A stretch of DNA of 64,000 nucleotides, taken from Flavobacterium daemonense. Its GTDB lineage: Bacteria; Bacteroidota; Bacteroidia; Flavobacteriales; Flavobacteriaceae. This document shows, in pieces, positions 34,043 to 43,089 of this stretch. Position 1 is the first letter of the stretch. The number at the start of each line of letters is the position of its first letter. The stretch spans positions 248,001 through 312,000 of the forward strand of contig NZ_VJYD01000001.1 of assembly GCF_007341385.1 (NCBI RefSeq). The letters run 5' to 3'. Below the pieces are notes generated by a model, which searched no databases, had not been told where the DNA came from, and saw only the letters and a list, made by a program, of their open reading frames with translations. The position numbers were made by a program, and so were the translations under genes.

Positions 34043-34942
34043 ATGAGAGCATTAGTTATTTCTGGCGGCGGAAGTAAAGGCGCCTTTGCCGGCGGAGTTG
34101 CGCAGTATTTAATCGAAGAAAAAAATCATGAATACGATTTGTTTTTAGGCACTTCAACAGGAAGTTTGTTGATTCCTCATTTGGCTCTGGGGCATATCAA
34201 AAAAATTCACTCGGTTTATACTAATGTCACTATGGGAAGTATTTTTAATATTTGCCCGTTTGTGGTTAAAAATAAAGAAGGCGTTGATATCGTGACAATT
34301 AATCACTTGAATGTTTTGCGTCAATTTTTTAAAGGAAAGAGAACTTTTGGCGAGAGCAAAGGATTGAGAAAATACATTCGAAATAATTTTTCGTTATCGG
34401 ATTTTAATAAACTTAAAAAATTAAAAACGGACGTTATAGTTACGGTTACCAATTTCACAAAAAACGAATCAGAATACAAATCGGTTAAAGATTGTACGTA
34501 TGAGGAGTTTGTAGAATGGTCTTGGATTTCTAGTAATTATGTTCCGTTTATGAGTTTGGTTGAGAAAAATAATTATGAATATGGCGATGGCGGATTTTCT
34601 AGTTTAGTACCAATTCGGGAAGCAATTAATCGTGGCGCCACAGAAATTGATGTGATTATATTAGAAACCGAAGTAAATATGGATAAAACAGTTATTGGTA
34701 AAAATCCGTTTTCACTAATGATTGATTTGTTCCGAATTGCTTTAGATCAAGTAGAAAAACATGATATTGCTATAGGAAAACTTATGGCAAACAATAAGAA
34801 TGTAAAACTTAACTTATATTACACGCCAACAAAACTTACTGATAATGCTTTGATTTTTAATAAAGAAGTAATGAAAGAATGGTGGGAACAAGGTTTTGAA
34901 TACGCTCAGAATAAGTCTGAAGTTATGAGTGATAATAGGTAA
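34043..34942 (+). CDS. Patatin-like phospholipase
   Basis: The 299-aa cytoplasmic-looking hydrolase has the patatin signature: oxyanion loop SGGGSKGAFAGG (7-18), nucleophile Ser38 in GTSTG, and the catalytic dyad Asp182 in GDGGFSS. It is expected to hydrolyse acyl esters of lipids. There is no signal peptide or beta-barrel domain, so it resembles the short bacterial patatins rather than PlpD-type autotransporters. It is a single gene, with a repeat block on each side. Confidence 0.92.
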   Translation: MRALVISGGGSKGAFAGGVAQYLIEEKNHEYDLFLGTSTGSLLIPHLALGHIKKIHSVYTNVTMGSIFNICPFVVKNKEGVDIVTINHLNVLRQFFKGKRTFGESKGLRKYIRNNFSLSDFNKLKKLKTDVIVTVTNFTKNESEYKSVKDCTYEEFVEWSWISSNYVPFMSLVEKNNYEYGDGGFSSLVPIREAINRGATEIDVIILETEVNMDKTVIGKNPFSLMIDLFRIALDQVEKHDIAIGKLMANNKNVKLNLYYTPTKLTDNALIFNKEVMKEWWEQGFEYAQNKSEVMSDNR

Positions 34943-35011
34943 TTTTAGATTGTTGATTTTAGATTTTAGATTGCTAGTGAAAGAATCTAAAATCTAAATT
35001 CTAAAATTTTT
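34943..35011. repeat. GATTTTAGATT inverted repeat between convergent genes
   Basis: TTGATTTTAGATTTTAGATT (about 34952-34971) pairs with AATCTAAAATCTAAATT (about 34984-35000) and is followed by T-rich sequence. Its place between two convergent stop codons suggests a bidirectional terminator. Confidence 0.6.
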
Positions 35012-35533
35012 TTACCAAAGCTCTGCAACTTCGTTTTTAATATATCCCAAAGCAGCATTGCTAGGCGATTGCTTTTCTAATAAATCATTTAAAATAACTT
35101 CACGAAGTTTATCCGCATTTTCAACTTTATCGCTCATCGCAGCTTTGCGAATTAATTGGATTGTAGCATTTTTTGCCGTTGTGATAATTGTCCAACATTC
35201 ATCAGACATGTAAATTTGCTGTGTTAAATTATGCTCAAATTCTTGTTCAATTTGGTCAATTACGTAGTTTTCGTAATCATGTTTATTTTGAGAAATAGGA
35301 GCAATTCGAATTAATAACTTAGTCAAATTGATACGCTCCAAAAACAACGTCATGCGCTCATAAGCTTGTAGTCGAATTGGCAATGATTGCTTTTGGTAAT
35401 CTCTATTCAATAAAAAAGCACGCTTTTTATCATTGTTTTTAATATGCAGTTCAAAAAAACTGTAGGCAACAAATCCTGTTACAATTGCAGGTAATGTATA
35501 ACTGGCTAATTCTATAATTCTTGTAAAATCCAT
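35012..35533 (-). CDS. Membrane-anchored hypothetical protein
   Basis: I place the start at 35533 (MDFTRIIELASYTLPA), giving 173 aa. A longer frame starts at 35581, but a TATTTTTG -7 box (35559-35552, minus strand) lies inside that extension, so transcription should begin after it. One N-terminal transmembrane helix (about 9-28) is followed by a charged helical cytoplasmic domain (QAYERMTLFLERIN...). It ends with a helical tail (NAALGYIKNEVAELW). I recognise it only as a type seen in Flavobacteria with no known role. Confidence 0.75.
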   Translation of the reverse strand: MDFTRIIELASYTLPAIVTGFVAYSFFELHIKNNDKKRAFLLNRDYQKQSLPIRLQAYERMTLFLERINLTKLLIRIAPISQNKHDYENYVIDQIEQEFEHNLTQQIYMSDECWTIITTAKNATIQLIRKAAMSDKVENADKLREVILNDLLEKQSPSNAALGYIKNEVAELW

Positions 35534-35659
35534 TTGGGTTAAATTTTTTAGCAAAAATATACTTTTTGATGAGAAATCCATTTTAAATTTTTGGTAATAA
35601 ACAAAACGGAAAACTTATTTTTGCAACTGGTTTTCAAAATCTGAACAAAACTACTTTTA

Positions 35660-36427
35660 ATGGATTCATACATAATTATTCTTCTTTGTTTAGCCGCTTT
35701 TGCGGCCGGATTTATTGACGCAATTGTTGGTGGTGGAGGATTAATTCAAACTCCTATGGGATTGATTTTATTGCCAAATTTACCGGTTTCAACTGTAATT
35801 GGGTCTTTAAAAATTCCGGCTTTCACGGGAACAGCTTTTGCAGCTTTTCAGTATTTAAAGAAAGTTGTTATTCAGTGGAAATTGTTGATCATTATGATGT
35901 GTCTGGCGGTCCCGTCGGCTTTTTTGGGTTCTACTGTTTTGACAATGGTTAGCAACGATTTCATGAAACCGCTTTTGCTTGTGGTTTTGTCATTGCTGTT
36001 TATTTATACATATGCAAAAAAGAATTTTGGTCAACATGTTGTCAAAGATCATTCTCAAACAACTCAAATTATTTATGCAGTCGTAATCAGTATGATTGTT
36101 GGTTTTTATGACGGATTTATTGGTCCAGGAACAGGAAGTTTTTTTGTAGTTGCTTTTATCGCGCTTTTAGGTTTCGATTTTTTGCACGCTTCGGCGAATG
36201 CTAAAATGGTAAACTTGGCGACAAATTTTGGTTCGATTTGCTTGTTTATGATTAAAGGAAAAATCATTTGGGCAATTGCAATTCCGATGGCAATAAGCAA
36301 CGGACTTGGAGGTTGGCTTGGTGCAAAACTGGCAATTAATAAAGGAAATGGATTTATTAGGATCTTCTTTTTGGTTGTTGTTGTGGGAACTTTGATTCGA
36401 TTTGCTTATGATGTGTTTTTTAAATAA
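35660..36427 (+). CDS. TSUP-family (TauE/SafE) membrane transporter
   Basis: The 255-aa protein has about eight transmembrane helices in two inverted halves, each carrying the family's Gly-rich helix: AAGFIDAIVGGGGLIQTPMG near the start and GFYDGFIGPGTGSFFVVAFI in the middle. TSUP members move sulfite, sulfonates or other organic anions; the substrate here is unknown. A TATTTTTG box at 35616-35623 is a likely promoter, divergent from the neighbouring minus-strand gene. Confidence 0.93.
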   Translation: MDSYIIILLCLAAFAAGFIDAIVGGGGLIQTPMGLILLPNLPVSTVIGSLKIPAFTGTAFAAFQYLKKVVIQWKLLIIMMCLAVPSAFLGSTVLTMVSNDFMKPLLLVVLSLLFIYTYAKKNFGQHVVKDHSQTTQIIYAVVISMIVGFYDGFIGPGTGSFFVVAFIALLGFDFLHASANAKMVNLATNFGSICLFMIKGKIIWAIAIPMAISNGLGGWLGAKLAINKGNGFIRIFFLVVVVGTLIRFAYDVFFK

Positions 36428-36540
36428 GGTGCTATCCCGAACCTTCGGGACTGAGATGCTGAGATGCTAAGGTTTTTCTCTTCTGATTCAAAAAGTATAA
36501 ATCTTACCATCTCAGAACCTTAGTCACTTAGAATCTCAAA
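36428..36540. repeat. CCCGAA/TTCGGG palindrome and CTTAG-family inverted repeat
   Basis: TCCCGAACCTTCGGGA (36434-36449) is a near-perfect palindrome directly after the TSUP stop. It is followed by GATGCTGAGATGCTAAGG and, from 36510, the inverse ATCTCAGAACCTTAGTCACTTAG. Both belong to repeat families found in other gaps of this window (43569-43634, 46695-46708; 27261-27405). Confidence 0.6.
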
Positions 36541-36555
36541 AAAAATTGTTTGAAT

Positions 36556-36618
36556 CTAGCCCCGATTGAGGCGATATCCTCGTAATGAAATGGAGAGATA
36601 AAGCCGAAAGCGGGAAAC
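36556..36618 (+). ncRNA. Structured element resembling the Flavo-1 RNA motif
   Basis: CTAGCCCCGATTGAGGCGAT, then ATCCTC, a loop, GGAGAGATAAAGCCGAAAGCG and GG. Nested pairings are visible: CCCG/CGGG, GGC/GCC, ATC/GAT and CTC/GAG in that order around one apical loop, with A/G-rich internal loops. I recall this arrangement as frequent in Flavobacterium gaps and consistent with the Flavo-1 conserved RNA, whose function is unknown. The assignment was not checked against a covariance model. Confidence 0.45.
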
Positions 36619-36743
36619 CATGTTTATAAAATGCCTATTCTTTGGCTTCAAAAAAGAAAAAAACTTAGCATCTCAGAACCTCAGAATCTTAGTAGCTTTT
36701 TCAATCATTAATTCTTATTTTTGCCTAAAAGGAGATAAATTAC

Positions 36744-39080
36744 ATGCAGAAATATATTGACCAGCTCAACGAAGCGCAGAGAGCGCCTGTTTTAAAGAAA
36801 GACGGGCCAATGATTATTATTGCTGGTGCAGGTTCGGGGAAAACTCGTGTTTTAACAATTAGAATTGCTTATTTGATGGCTCAAGGAGTTGACGCCTTCA
36901 ATATTTTGTCGCTGACTTTTACCAATAAAGCAGCGCGTGAAATGAAGCACAGGATTTCGGATATTGTGGGAGCATCTGAAGCTAAAAACCTTTGGATGGG
37001 AACTTTTCACTCGATTTTTGCACGTATTCTGCGTGCAGAATCAGATCACTTGGGATATCCTTCCAATTTTACCATTTATGATTCTCAAGATTCTGCTAGA
37101 TTGATTTCTTCGATTATAAAAGAAATGCAATTAGATCGCGACATTTATAAACCAAAACAGATTTTAGGACGTATATCTAGTTATAAAAACAGCTTGATTA
37201 CGGTAAAAGCGTATTTTAATAATCCAGAATTGGTTGAAGCCGATGCAATGGCAAAAAGACCAAGATTGGGAGAAATTTATCAGCAATATGTAGAGCGCTG
37301 TTTCAAGGCAGGCGCAATGGATTTTGATGATTTATTATTGAAAACCAATGAGTTGCTGACTCGATTTCCAGAAGTTTTGGCGAAATATCAAGATCGTTTC
37401 CGATATATTTTGGTTGATGAGTACCAAGATACCAATCACTCTCAGTATTTGATTGTTAGAGCTTTGTCAGACAGATTTCAAAATATTTGTGTAGTTGGAG
37501 ATGATGCGCAAAGTATTTATGCTTTCCGTGGCGCGAATATCAATAATATTTTGAATTTCCAGAAGGATTATGAAGGCGTGGTAATGTTTCGTTTGGAGCA
37601 GAATTATCGCTCGACGCGAAATATTGTGGAAGCCGCAAATACGGTGATGGAACATAACAAAACCAAGCTGGATAAAGTGGTTTGGACTGCAAATGAATTT
37701 GGGCCAAGAATTAAAGTCCACAGGAGTTTGACCGATGCTGAAGAAGGCCGTTTTGTAGCGAGTACGATTTTTGAACAGAAAATGCAGAATCAGTTGCATA
37801 ATGGCGCTTTTGCTATTTTGTATCGTACTAATGCGCAGTCGCGTGCAATGGAGGATGCGTTGAGAAAACGAGATATTCCGTATCGAATTTATGGCGGATT
37901 GTCATTTTATCAACGCAAAGAAATTAAGGATGTTTTGTGTTATTTGCGTTTAGTTCTTAACCCAAAAGATGAAGAAGCTTTGATTCGCGTGATCAATTAT
38001 CCAGCACGTGGAATTGGAGATACAACTGTGGAGAAATTGACGATTGCGGCCAATCATTATAAGCGTTCGATTTGGGAAGTAATGGTGAATATTGATAAAA
38101 TCGATTTGAAACTGAATACCGGAACTAAAAACAAATTGAAAGATTTTGTGACGATGATTCAGAGTTTTCAGGTAATTGATCAAAATCAAGATGCTTTTTA
38201 TATAACCGACCATGTTGCAAAAAAAACTGGTCTGGTTCAAGAATTGAAAAAAGATGCTACACCAGAAGGAATGGCGAAAATTCAGAACATTGAAGAGCTT
38301 TTAAACGGTATTAAGGATTTTACTGAAGGTCAGCGAGAAATTGATGGAGCTCGTGGCGCGCTTTCGGAATTTATGGAAGATGTGGCGCTGGCGACTGATT
38401 TGGATAAAGATACCAATGATGAAGATCGAGTAGCGTTAATGACCATTCACTTGGCAAAAGGACTTGAATTTCCTCATGTTTTTGTGGTGGGTATGGAAGA
38501 AGATTTGTTTCCGAGTGCTATGAGTATGAGTACAAGAAGCGAATTGGAAGAAGAACGTCGATTATTTTACGTAGCTTTAACTCGTGCAGAACATCAGGCG
38601 TATTTGACGTATGCACAATCGCGCTATCGTTGGGGAAAATTGACAGATAGCGAACCATCTCGTTTTATTGAAGAAATTGACGGACAGTATTTGGAATATT
38701 TGACACCATCTGAAAGTAACTATCGTTATAAATCACCAATTGACGGTGATATTTTTGGTGATGTTGATAAATCTAAATTGAGATTGGCTAAACCAATAGG
38801 AGGAACACCTCCAAAACATATTACAGACAATAATCTGAAACCGGATCTAAATATTCGCAAATTAAAACCAGTTGGTGGAACAAATCCGAATGCTGGCGCT
38901 CCGAATTTATTTGACAGCAAATTGACTGTTGGAAATGTTGTAATGCACGAACGTTTCGGGAAAGGCGAAGTGATTAATTTAGAAGGTGTTGGCGCTGATA
39001 AAAAAGCCGAAATCAAATTTGAAGTAGGCGGAATTAAGAAACTCTTGCTAAGATTTGCTAAATTAGATGTAGTGGGATAA
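36744..39080 (+). CDS. UvrD/PcrA-type ATP-dependent DNA helicase
   Basis: This 778-aa superfamily 1A helicase acts in repair and replication. Motifs: Q-motif LNEAQRAPVL, Walker A AGAGSGKTRVL (about 28-38), Ia TFTNKAAREMK, DEYQD box in ILVDEYQDTN, III VVGDDAQSIYAFRGA, and VI VALTRAEHQAYL. The C-terminus has the PcrA-like end VGNVVMHERFGKGEVINLEG. A TATTTTTG box (36716-36723) and a GGAG 9 bp before ATG are present; such a Shine-Dalgarno is rare in this window. pcrA or uvrD could both be the right name. Confidence 0.95.
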   Translation: MQKYIDQLNEAQRAPVLKKDGPMIIIAGAGSGKTRVLTIRIAYLMAQGVDAFNILSLTFTNKAAREMKHRISDIVGASEAKNLWMGTFHSIFARILRAESDHLGYPSNFTIYDSQDSARLISSIIKEMQLDRDIYKPKQILGRISSYKNSLITVKAYFNNPELVEADAMAKRPRLGEIYQQYVERCFKAGAMDFDDLLLKTNELLTRFPEVLAKYQDRFRYILVDEYQDTNHSQYLIVRALSDRFQNICVVGDDAQSIYAFRGANINNILNFQKDYEGVVMFRLEQNYRSTRNIVEAANTVMEHNKTKLDKVVWTANEFGPRIKVHRSLTDAEEGRFVASTIFEQKMQNQLHNGAFAILYRTNAQSRAMEDALRKRDIPYRIYGGLSFYQRKEIKDVLCYLRLVLNPKDEEALIRVINYPARGIGDTTVEKLTIAANHYKRSIWEVMVNIDKIDLKLNTGTKNKLKDFVTMIQSFQVIDQNQDAFYITDHVAKKTGLVQELKKDATPEGMAKIQNIEELLNGIKDFTEGQREIDGARGALSEFMEDVALATDLDKDTNDEDRVALMTIHLAKGLEFPHVFVVGMEEDLFPSAMSMSTRSELEEERRLFYVALTRAEHQAYLTYAQSRYRWGKLTDSEPSRFIEEIDGQYLEYLTPSESNYRYKSPIDGDIFGDVDKSKLRLAKPIGGTPPKHITDNNLKPDLNIRKLKPVGGTNPNAGAPNLFDSKLTVGNVVMHERFGKGEVINLEGVGADKKAEIKFEVGGIKKLLLRFAKLDVVG

Positions 39081-39086
39081 ATATAC

Positions 39087-39187
39087 AGTTTCAAGTTTTG
39101 AAAACATTTGTCACCCTGAGCGAAGTCGAAGGGCGCTCCAATTAGACGTGGGCTTCGACTCCGCTCAGCCTGACAAACTTGAAACTT
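39087..39187. repeat. CCTGAGCGAAGTCGAAG inverted repeat
   Basis: TGTCACCCTGAGCGAAGTCG (from 39109) and CGACTCCGCTCAGCCTGACA (ending 39175) form an imperfect hairpin. It is nested in an outer pair, GTTTCAAGTTTTG (from 39088) and AACTTGAAAC (ending 39187). This is a palindrome type common in Bacteroidota intergenic DNA. Confidence 0.7.
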
Positions 39188-39220
39188 GAAACAAACAAAA
39201 AACTTGAAACAAAAAATAAT

Positions 39221-39841
39221 ATGGCTGAATTCATAAAAATATATCCAGATAAACCTAGTGAAGCTGCAATTGCAAAAGTTGTAAAAGTGCTTCAAAACGG
39301 CGGTTTGGTAATTTATCCGACAGATACTGTTTATGGTTTGGGCTGTGATATTACCAATTCAAGAGCTTTAGAAAAAATTGCAAAAATTAAAGGCGTCAAA
39401 TTAGAGAAAGCAAATTTCTCATTTATTTGTCATGACTTAAGCAACTTATCAGATTATGTTCGTCAGATTGATACATCGACTTTCAAAATTTTGAAAAGAG
39501 CTTTGCCAGGACCGTATACTTTTATTTTGCCAGGAAATAATAATTTGCCAAGAGAGTTCAAAAAGAAAACCACTGTTGGTATTCGTGTTCCTGATAATAA
39601 TATAATTTTGGAAATAGTTCGCCAATTAGGAAATCCTGTTGTTTCGACTTCGATTCGTGATGAAGATGATGTAATTGAATATACAACAGATCCCGAATTG
39701 ATTTTTGAAAAATGGCAAAATCTGGTCGATTTAGTAATTGATGGCGGTTATGGTGATAATGTGGGTTCGACGATTATAGACTTATCAGAACATGAGCCAG
39801 TTATCGTGAGAGAAGGTAAAGGCGATATTGATATTTTGTAA
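39221..39841 (+). CDS. L-threonylcarbamoyladenylate synthase (Sua5/YrdC family)
   Basis: It makes threonylcarbamoyl-AMP from threonine, bicarbonate and ATP for the t6A37 modification of tRNAs. I use the ATG at 39221 (MAEFIKIYPDKPSE), giving 206 aa; an ATG at 39179 lies in the repeat. The core YrdC motifs are present: GGLVIYPTDTVYGLGCD, PGPYTFILPG, VGIRVPDN and PVVSTSIRD. TsaE, another t6A enzyme, is encoded at 53403-53810 but not in an operon with it. Confidence 0.93.
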   Translation: MAEFIKIYPDKPSEAAIAKVVKVLQNGGLVIYPTDTVYGLGCDITNSRALEKIAKIKGVKLEKANFSFICHDLSNLSDYVRQIDTSTFKILKRALPGPYTFILPGNNNLPREFKKKTTVGIRVPDNNIILEIVRQLGNPVVSTSIRDEDDVIEYTTDPELIFEKWQNLVDLVIDGGYGDNVGSTIIDLSEHEPVIVREGKGDIDIL

Positions 39842-39871
39842 GAAAACAAATAGATTGATTAGGAAAATACA

Positions 39872-39912
39872 AAAAGGTTTGGTTAATTAGTAGATGATTA
39901 ACCAAACCTTTT
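39872..39912 (+). terminator. Strong hairpin between the Sua5 gene and the next gene
   Basis: AAAAGGTTTGGTTAAT (39872-39887) pairs perfectly over 16 bp with ATTAACCAAACCTTTT (39897-39912). It ends 7 bp before the next ATG (39920). It is probably the terminator of the Sua5 gene, but it would also sit in any leader of the next gene. Confidence 0.7.
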
Positions 39913-39919
39913 GACTTTA

Positions 39920-40957
39920 ATGAAAAAACTTCTAACTCTTTTATTTTTGTTTTCTGCGGTTGCTATATTTTCGCAACATAATCTTAATGGTAAAATTACA
40001 GGCAAAGATAATACTCCGTTAGAAGGTGTGAATATTTACTATGATGGCACAACGATTTCAACAGTTTCAGATGCTTATGGGGAATTTTCTATCAAATATG
40101 AACCTAATGCTAATAGTATTTTAGTGATTAGCTTACTTGGATATCAGACCGAGTATCTATCGGGGTTAGATGCTTCGAAACCATTAAATATAAAAATGAA
40201 AATTTCGGAAAATGAACTTAAAGAAGTTGTTGTTAAAAATAATAATGAGTTTACAAGAGCACAGAAATTAAAATTGTTTAGAGAATATTTTTTGGGAAAA
40301 ACCAGTAATGCGAAATCAGCAATTATTACAAATGAAGATGATATTAAATTTAATTATGATAAAAAGAATTTACTTTTTACAGCCTCTTCAGATAAACCTT
40401 TGGTAATTATAAATCCGGCCTTAGGATATAAAATTAATTTTGAGTTGGTAATTTTTGAAGTTTCTTTTAATAGATTTAGTATTAATTCATTAGATGCATT
40501 TAAGAATTTTTACGGTGGCGTAAGCCGATTTGAAGAAATTGATAATAGTGCTAAAGTTTTAAAAAAACGAGAAAAAACATTTCAGGGATCTCAAATTCAG
40601 TTTTTCAGAAACTTAGCAGATGCAGAATGGGAAGCGAAGAAGTTTTTATTGTTTAAAGGTAAATATATTCAGGATCCAACTAAATGCTTCAAAATAACCA
40701 AAGAAGGCGATTTTGCAAAAGTAGAATTAATTGATCAGGATAAAAGTGGAAATACAAATCTAAACTCAAAAAAAATTGTAGCGGTTTATAATCTAATATT
40801 TGATAAAAAAGAAGCCTCGAAGATTACTTTTGAAACAAATAGTTTTTATATTTACAAATATGGAAATAATTCAAATATTGAAGACATACTTTTTTCAGGG
40901 AAAATTTCGGAAAAGAGAGTTGGAGATATGTTGCCTTTAAATTATGGGATAGAATAA
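39920..40957 (+). CDS. Exported CarboxypepD_reg-like domain protein
   Basis: The start is set at ATG 39920 (MKKLLTLLFLFSAVAIFSQ, a signal peptide), giving 345 aa; an upstream TTG at 39911 lies within the hairpin. Residues 20-105 form the carboxypeptidase-regulatory-like beta-sandwich common in Bacteroidota surface proteins (LNGKITGKDNTPLEGVNIYY...ISLLGYQTEY). The remaining 240 residues (around FTRAQKLKLFREYFLGKT) occur in similar Flavobacterium proteins but have no known role. There is no TonB-dependent barrel, so it is not a SusC protein. Confidence 0.82.
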   Translation: MKKLLTLLFLFSAVAIFSQHNLNGKITGKDNTPLEGVNIYYDGTTISTVSDAYGEFSIKYEPNANSILVISLLGYQTEYLSGLDASKPLNIKMKISENELKEVVVKNNNEFTRAQKLKLFREYFLGKTSNAKSAIITNEDDIKFNYDKKNLLFTASSDKPLVIINPALGYKINFELVIFEVSFNRFSINSLDAFKNFYGGVSRFEEIDNSAKVLKKREKTFQGSQIQFFRNLADAEWEAKKFLLFKGKYIQDPTKCFKITKEGDFAKVELIDQDKSGNTNLNSKKIVAVYNLIFDKKEASKITFETNSFYIYKYGNNSNIEDILFSGKISEKRVGDMLPLNYGIE

Positions 40958-41127
40958 TTGTAATTTTGAAACTAGCAACATGGTGTATTTGTAAAAAAAA
41001 ACTGAAATTGTGTAAATGTTAAAAAATAATCATTAACTTTATTATAGTTAAAATTTAGTTAGTTGATTAAAAATAATGCTATTCTTGATTTATATTTAAT
41101 TGGTTATTAAAAAAATTAAGGATACAT

Positions 41128-41160
41128 AAAAGCAGGTCGTAAGACCTGCTTTTTCTGTTT
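41128..41160. terminator. Terminator between convergent genes
   Basis: AAAAGCAGGTC (41128-41138) pairs exactly with GACCTGCTTTT (41143-41153) across GTAA, flanked by A-rich and T-rich sequence. It serves at least the plus-strand gene and may also stop transcription of the OmpA gene. Confidence 0.85.
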
Positions 41161-41181
41161 TTATGATATGTCAAACAAGGA

Positions 41182-42015
41182 TTATTTAGCTTGTTTTTTC
41201 ATTTCTTTTTCAATCATATCGTAGAACTGATCGATTTTTGGCATAACCACGATACGAGTTCTTCTGTTACGCGCTTTATTCTCTGGGCTGTCATTAGCAA
41301 CTAATGGCACATATGAACTTCTACCAGCAGCGATTAATCTTGCAGGGTTAACATTTAAGTCGTTTGTTAAAACACGAACAATTGAAGTAGAACGTTTAAC
41401 ACTTAAATCCCAGTTGTCTAACAAAACTCCGTTGCTTTTGTAAGGAACGTCATCTGTGTGTCCTTCAACCATACATTCAAAATCAGGTTTGTCATTTACA
41501 ACTTTAGCAACTTTAGCCAAAACAGATTTTGCCTTGTCGCTTACGTCATAACTTCCGCTTTTGAATAACAATTTGTCAGCGATAGAAATAAATACAACTC
41601 CTTTTTCAACATTGATTTCGATATCTGGATCGTTGATTCCAACAGCTCCTTTTAAACTTGTAACTAAAGCTAAAGTTACACTGTCTTTTTTCGTAAGAGC
41701 ATCTTGAAGTCTTGATATTTTTAAGTCTTTCTCTTTTAGGCTTTCCAATGATTTTTCTAGGTTTTCAGCTCCTTTAGTAGTTAAAACAGTCAAATCTTTA
41801 GAACTGTTGATCAAATCTTGGTTATGTGATTTTAAGCCTTCAACTGTAGCAGCTAAACCAGCTTTTTCTTCTAGACAAGAATTTAATTTCACAGTACAAG
41901 AATTTAATAAGTCTTGTGTCTCTTTGTTCTTAGCTTCAAGTGCTGCGTATTGCTTTTTCGATACACACGAAGTTAAGGCCATTAATACTGATAGTGCGAT
42001 AACTATTTTTCTCAT
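41182..42015 (-). CDS. OmpA/MotB-domain lipoprotein
   Basis: The 277-aa protein has a lipoprotein signal with lipobox LTSC (Cys17), a coiled-coil region (about 25-115), and a C-terminal OmpA domain (about 135-265). The domain motifs are LLFKSGSYDVSDKAK, VEGHTDDVPY and NRRTRIVV, including the Asp and Arg that bind diaminopimelate in peptidoglycan. It should tether the outer membrane to the cell wall. A TAAATTTG box at 42045-42052 on the minus strand marks a likely promoter. Confidence 0.93.
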   Translation of the reverse strand: MRKIVIALSVLMALTSCVSKKQYAALEAKNKETQDLLNSCTVKLNSCLEEKAGLAATVEGLKSHNQDLINSSKDLTVLTTKGAENLEKSLESLKEKDLKISRLQDALTKKDSVTLALVTSLKGAVGINDPDIEINVEKGVVFISIADKLLFKSGSYDVSDKAKSVLAKVAKVVNDKPDFECMVEGHTDDVPYKSNGVLLDNWDLSVKRSTSIVRVLTNDLNVNPARLIAAGRSSYVPLVANDSPENKARNRRTRIVVMPKIDQFYDMIEKEMKKQAK

Positions 42016-42049
42016 AGGTATTATATTTAATTAAACGTTGATTACAAAT

Positions 42050-43069
42050 TTAGTTTTTAATATTTTGATTACTGTTAAAGATTTCTTTAAAAACCAGTAA
42101 TTTTTTGATGTAATACAGAAAAACGATGCTTTTTACGGCATAGTATTGCTGTATTTGAAAATCTTTTCTTTTTTTCAGATACCTTAAAGATAGACAATAA
42201 AAAGAGAAATGTGCCTTTAAAATGGCAAAAGTATGGCTGAATTTCCCTTGTGTAAGAAAACGGATACCTGCAATGCCATCTAAAACCATTCGAAGAAAAA
42301 TTACCCAGAACAATCCTCTTTTGGGTAAATTTTTGACAAGCATTAATAGCGAGTTTCTAAAATTTAGATACGTTTTTTTTGGATTCCCTTGCTGGAGCGT
42401 TGCGCCACCCACATGATAAACAAGAGACTTGTAATTGTACTTTATAATATGTCCCTCATTCAAAGCGCGCCAACATAAATCGATTTCTTCCTGATGAGCA
42501 AAAAAGCTTTCATCAAAACCTCCTAATTCATCAAAAACATTTTTTCTGATAAAAAAACAAGCGCCAGAAGCCCAAAATAATTCGCGGTTTTCATCATATT
42601 GACCGTTGTCTTTTTCTACAGTCTCAAAAATTCTTCCTCTGCAAAACGGAAAACCAAATTTATCTATGAAACCACCTGCGGCACCAGCATATTCAAAATA
42701 TTCTTTGTTTTTAAAATCACGGATTTTTGGTTGAATAATTCCGGTTTGCTTTTCATTGTCAAAAGTTTCAATAATTGGTTTAAGCCAATCTTTAGTTACT
42801 TCGATATCTGAATTGACTAAAGCATAAATTTCTGCATTAATATTTTTCAGCGCATCGTTGTAACCTTTTGCAAAACCATAATTACCAGTATTTTTTACAA
42901 TTTTTACTGTAGGGAAATTTTGTTGAACAAATTCAACTGAATTATCCATGGAATCGTTATCGGCAACATATATTGTCGCTTCTTCAGAAAATTGAATAAC
43001 AGAGGGTAAAAACTGCTCAAGCAATTTTACTCCGTTCCAATTTAAAATGACAACTGCTATTTTATCCAA
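42050..43069 (-). CDS. Family 2 glycosyltransferase
   Basis: The 339-aa GT-A fold enzyme has N-terminal VVILNWNGVKLLEQFLPSV, the nucleotide-sugar site VADNDSMD and the metal-binding triad region ALVNSDIEV. A second acidic motif GGFDESFFAHQEEIDLCWR is typical of rhamnosyltransferase-like GT2 proteins. A C-terminal hydrophobic and basic part (270-335) may sit on the membrane. It likely adds a sugar to lipopolysaccharide or another surface glycan; donor and acceptor are unknown. The small gene at 43090 ends 20 bp upstream of it, so the two may be co-transcribed. Confidence 0.93.
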   Translation of the reverse strand: MDKIAVVILNWNGVKLLEQFLPSVIQFSEEATIYVADNDSMDNSVEFVQQNFPTVKIVKNTGNYGFAKGYNDALKNINAEIYALVNSDIEVTKDWLKPIIETFDNEKQTGIIQPKIRDFKNKEYFEYAGAAGGFIDKFGFPFCRGRIFETVEKDNGQYDENRELFWASGACFFIRKNVFDELGGFDESFFAHQEEIDLCWRALNEGHIIKYNYKSLVYHVGGATLQQGNPKKTYLNFRNSLLMLVKNLPKRGLFWVIFLRMVLDGIAGIRFLTQGKFSHTFAILKAHFSFYCLSLRYLKKRKDFQIQQYYAVKSIVFLYYIKKLLVFKEIFNSNQNIKN

Positions 43070-43089
43070 AAGCTTCTAAATTATTTATT

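Noticed and set aside
38726..39295. Open frame of 189 codons on the minus strand across the end of the UvrD gene
   Set aside because: It spans the helicase 3' end and an intergenic palindrome and shows no domain; it is antisense noise.
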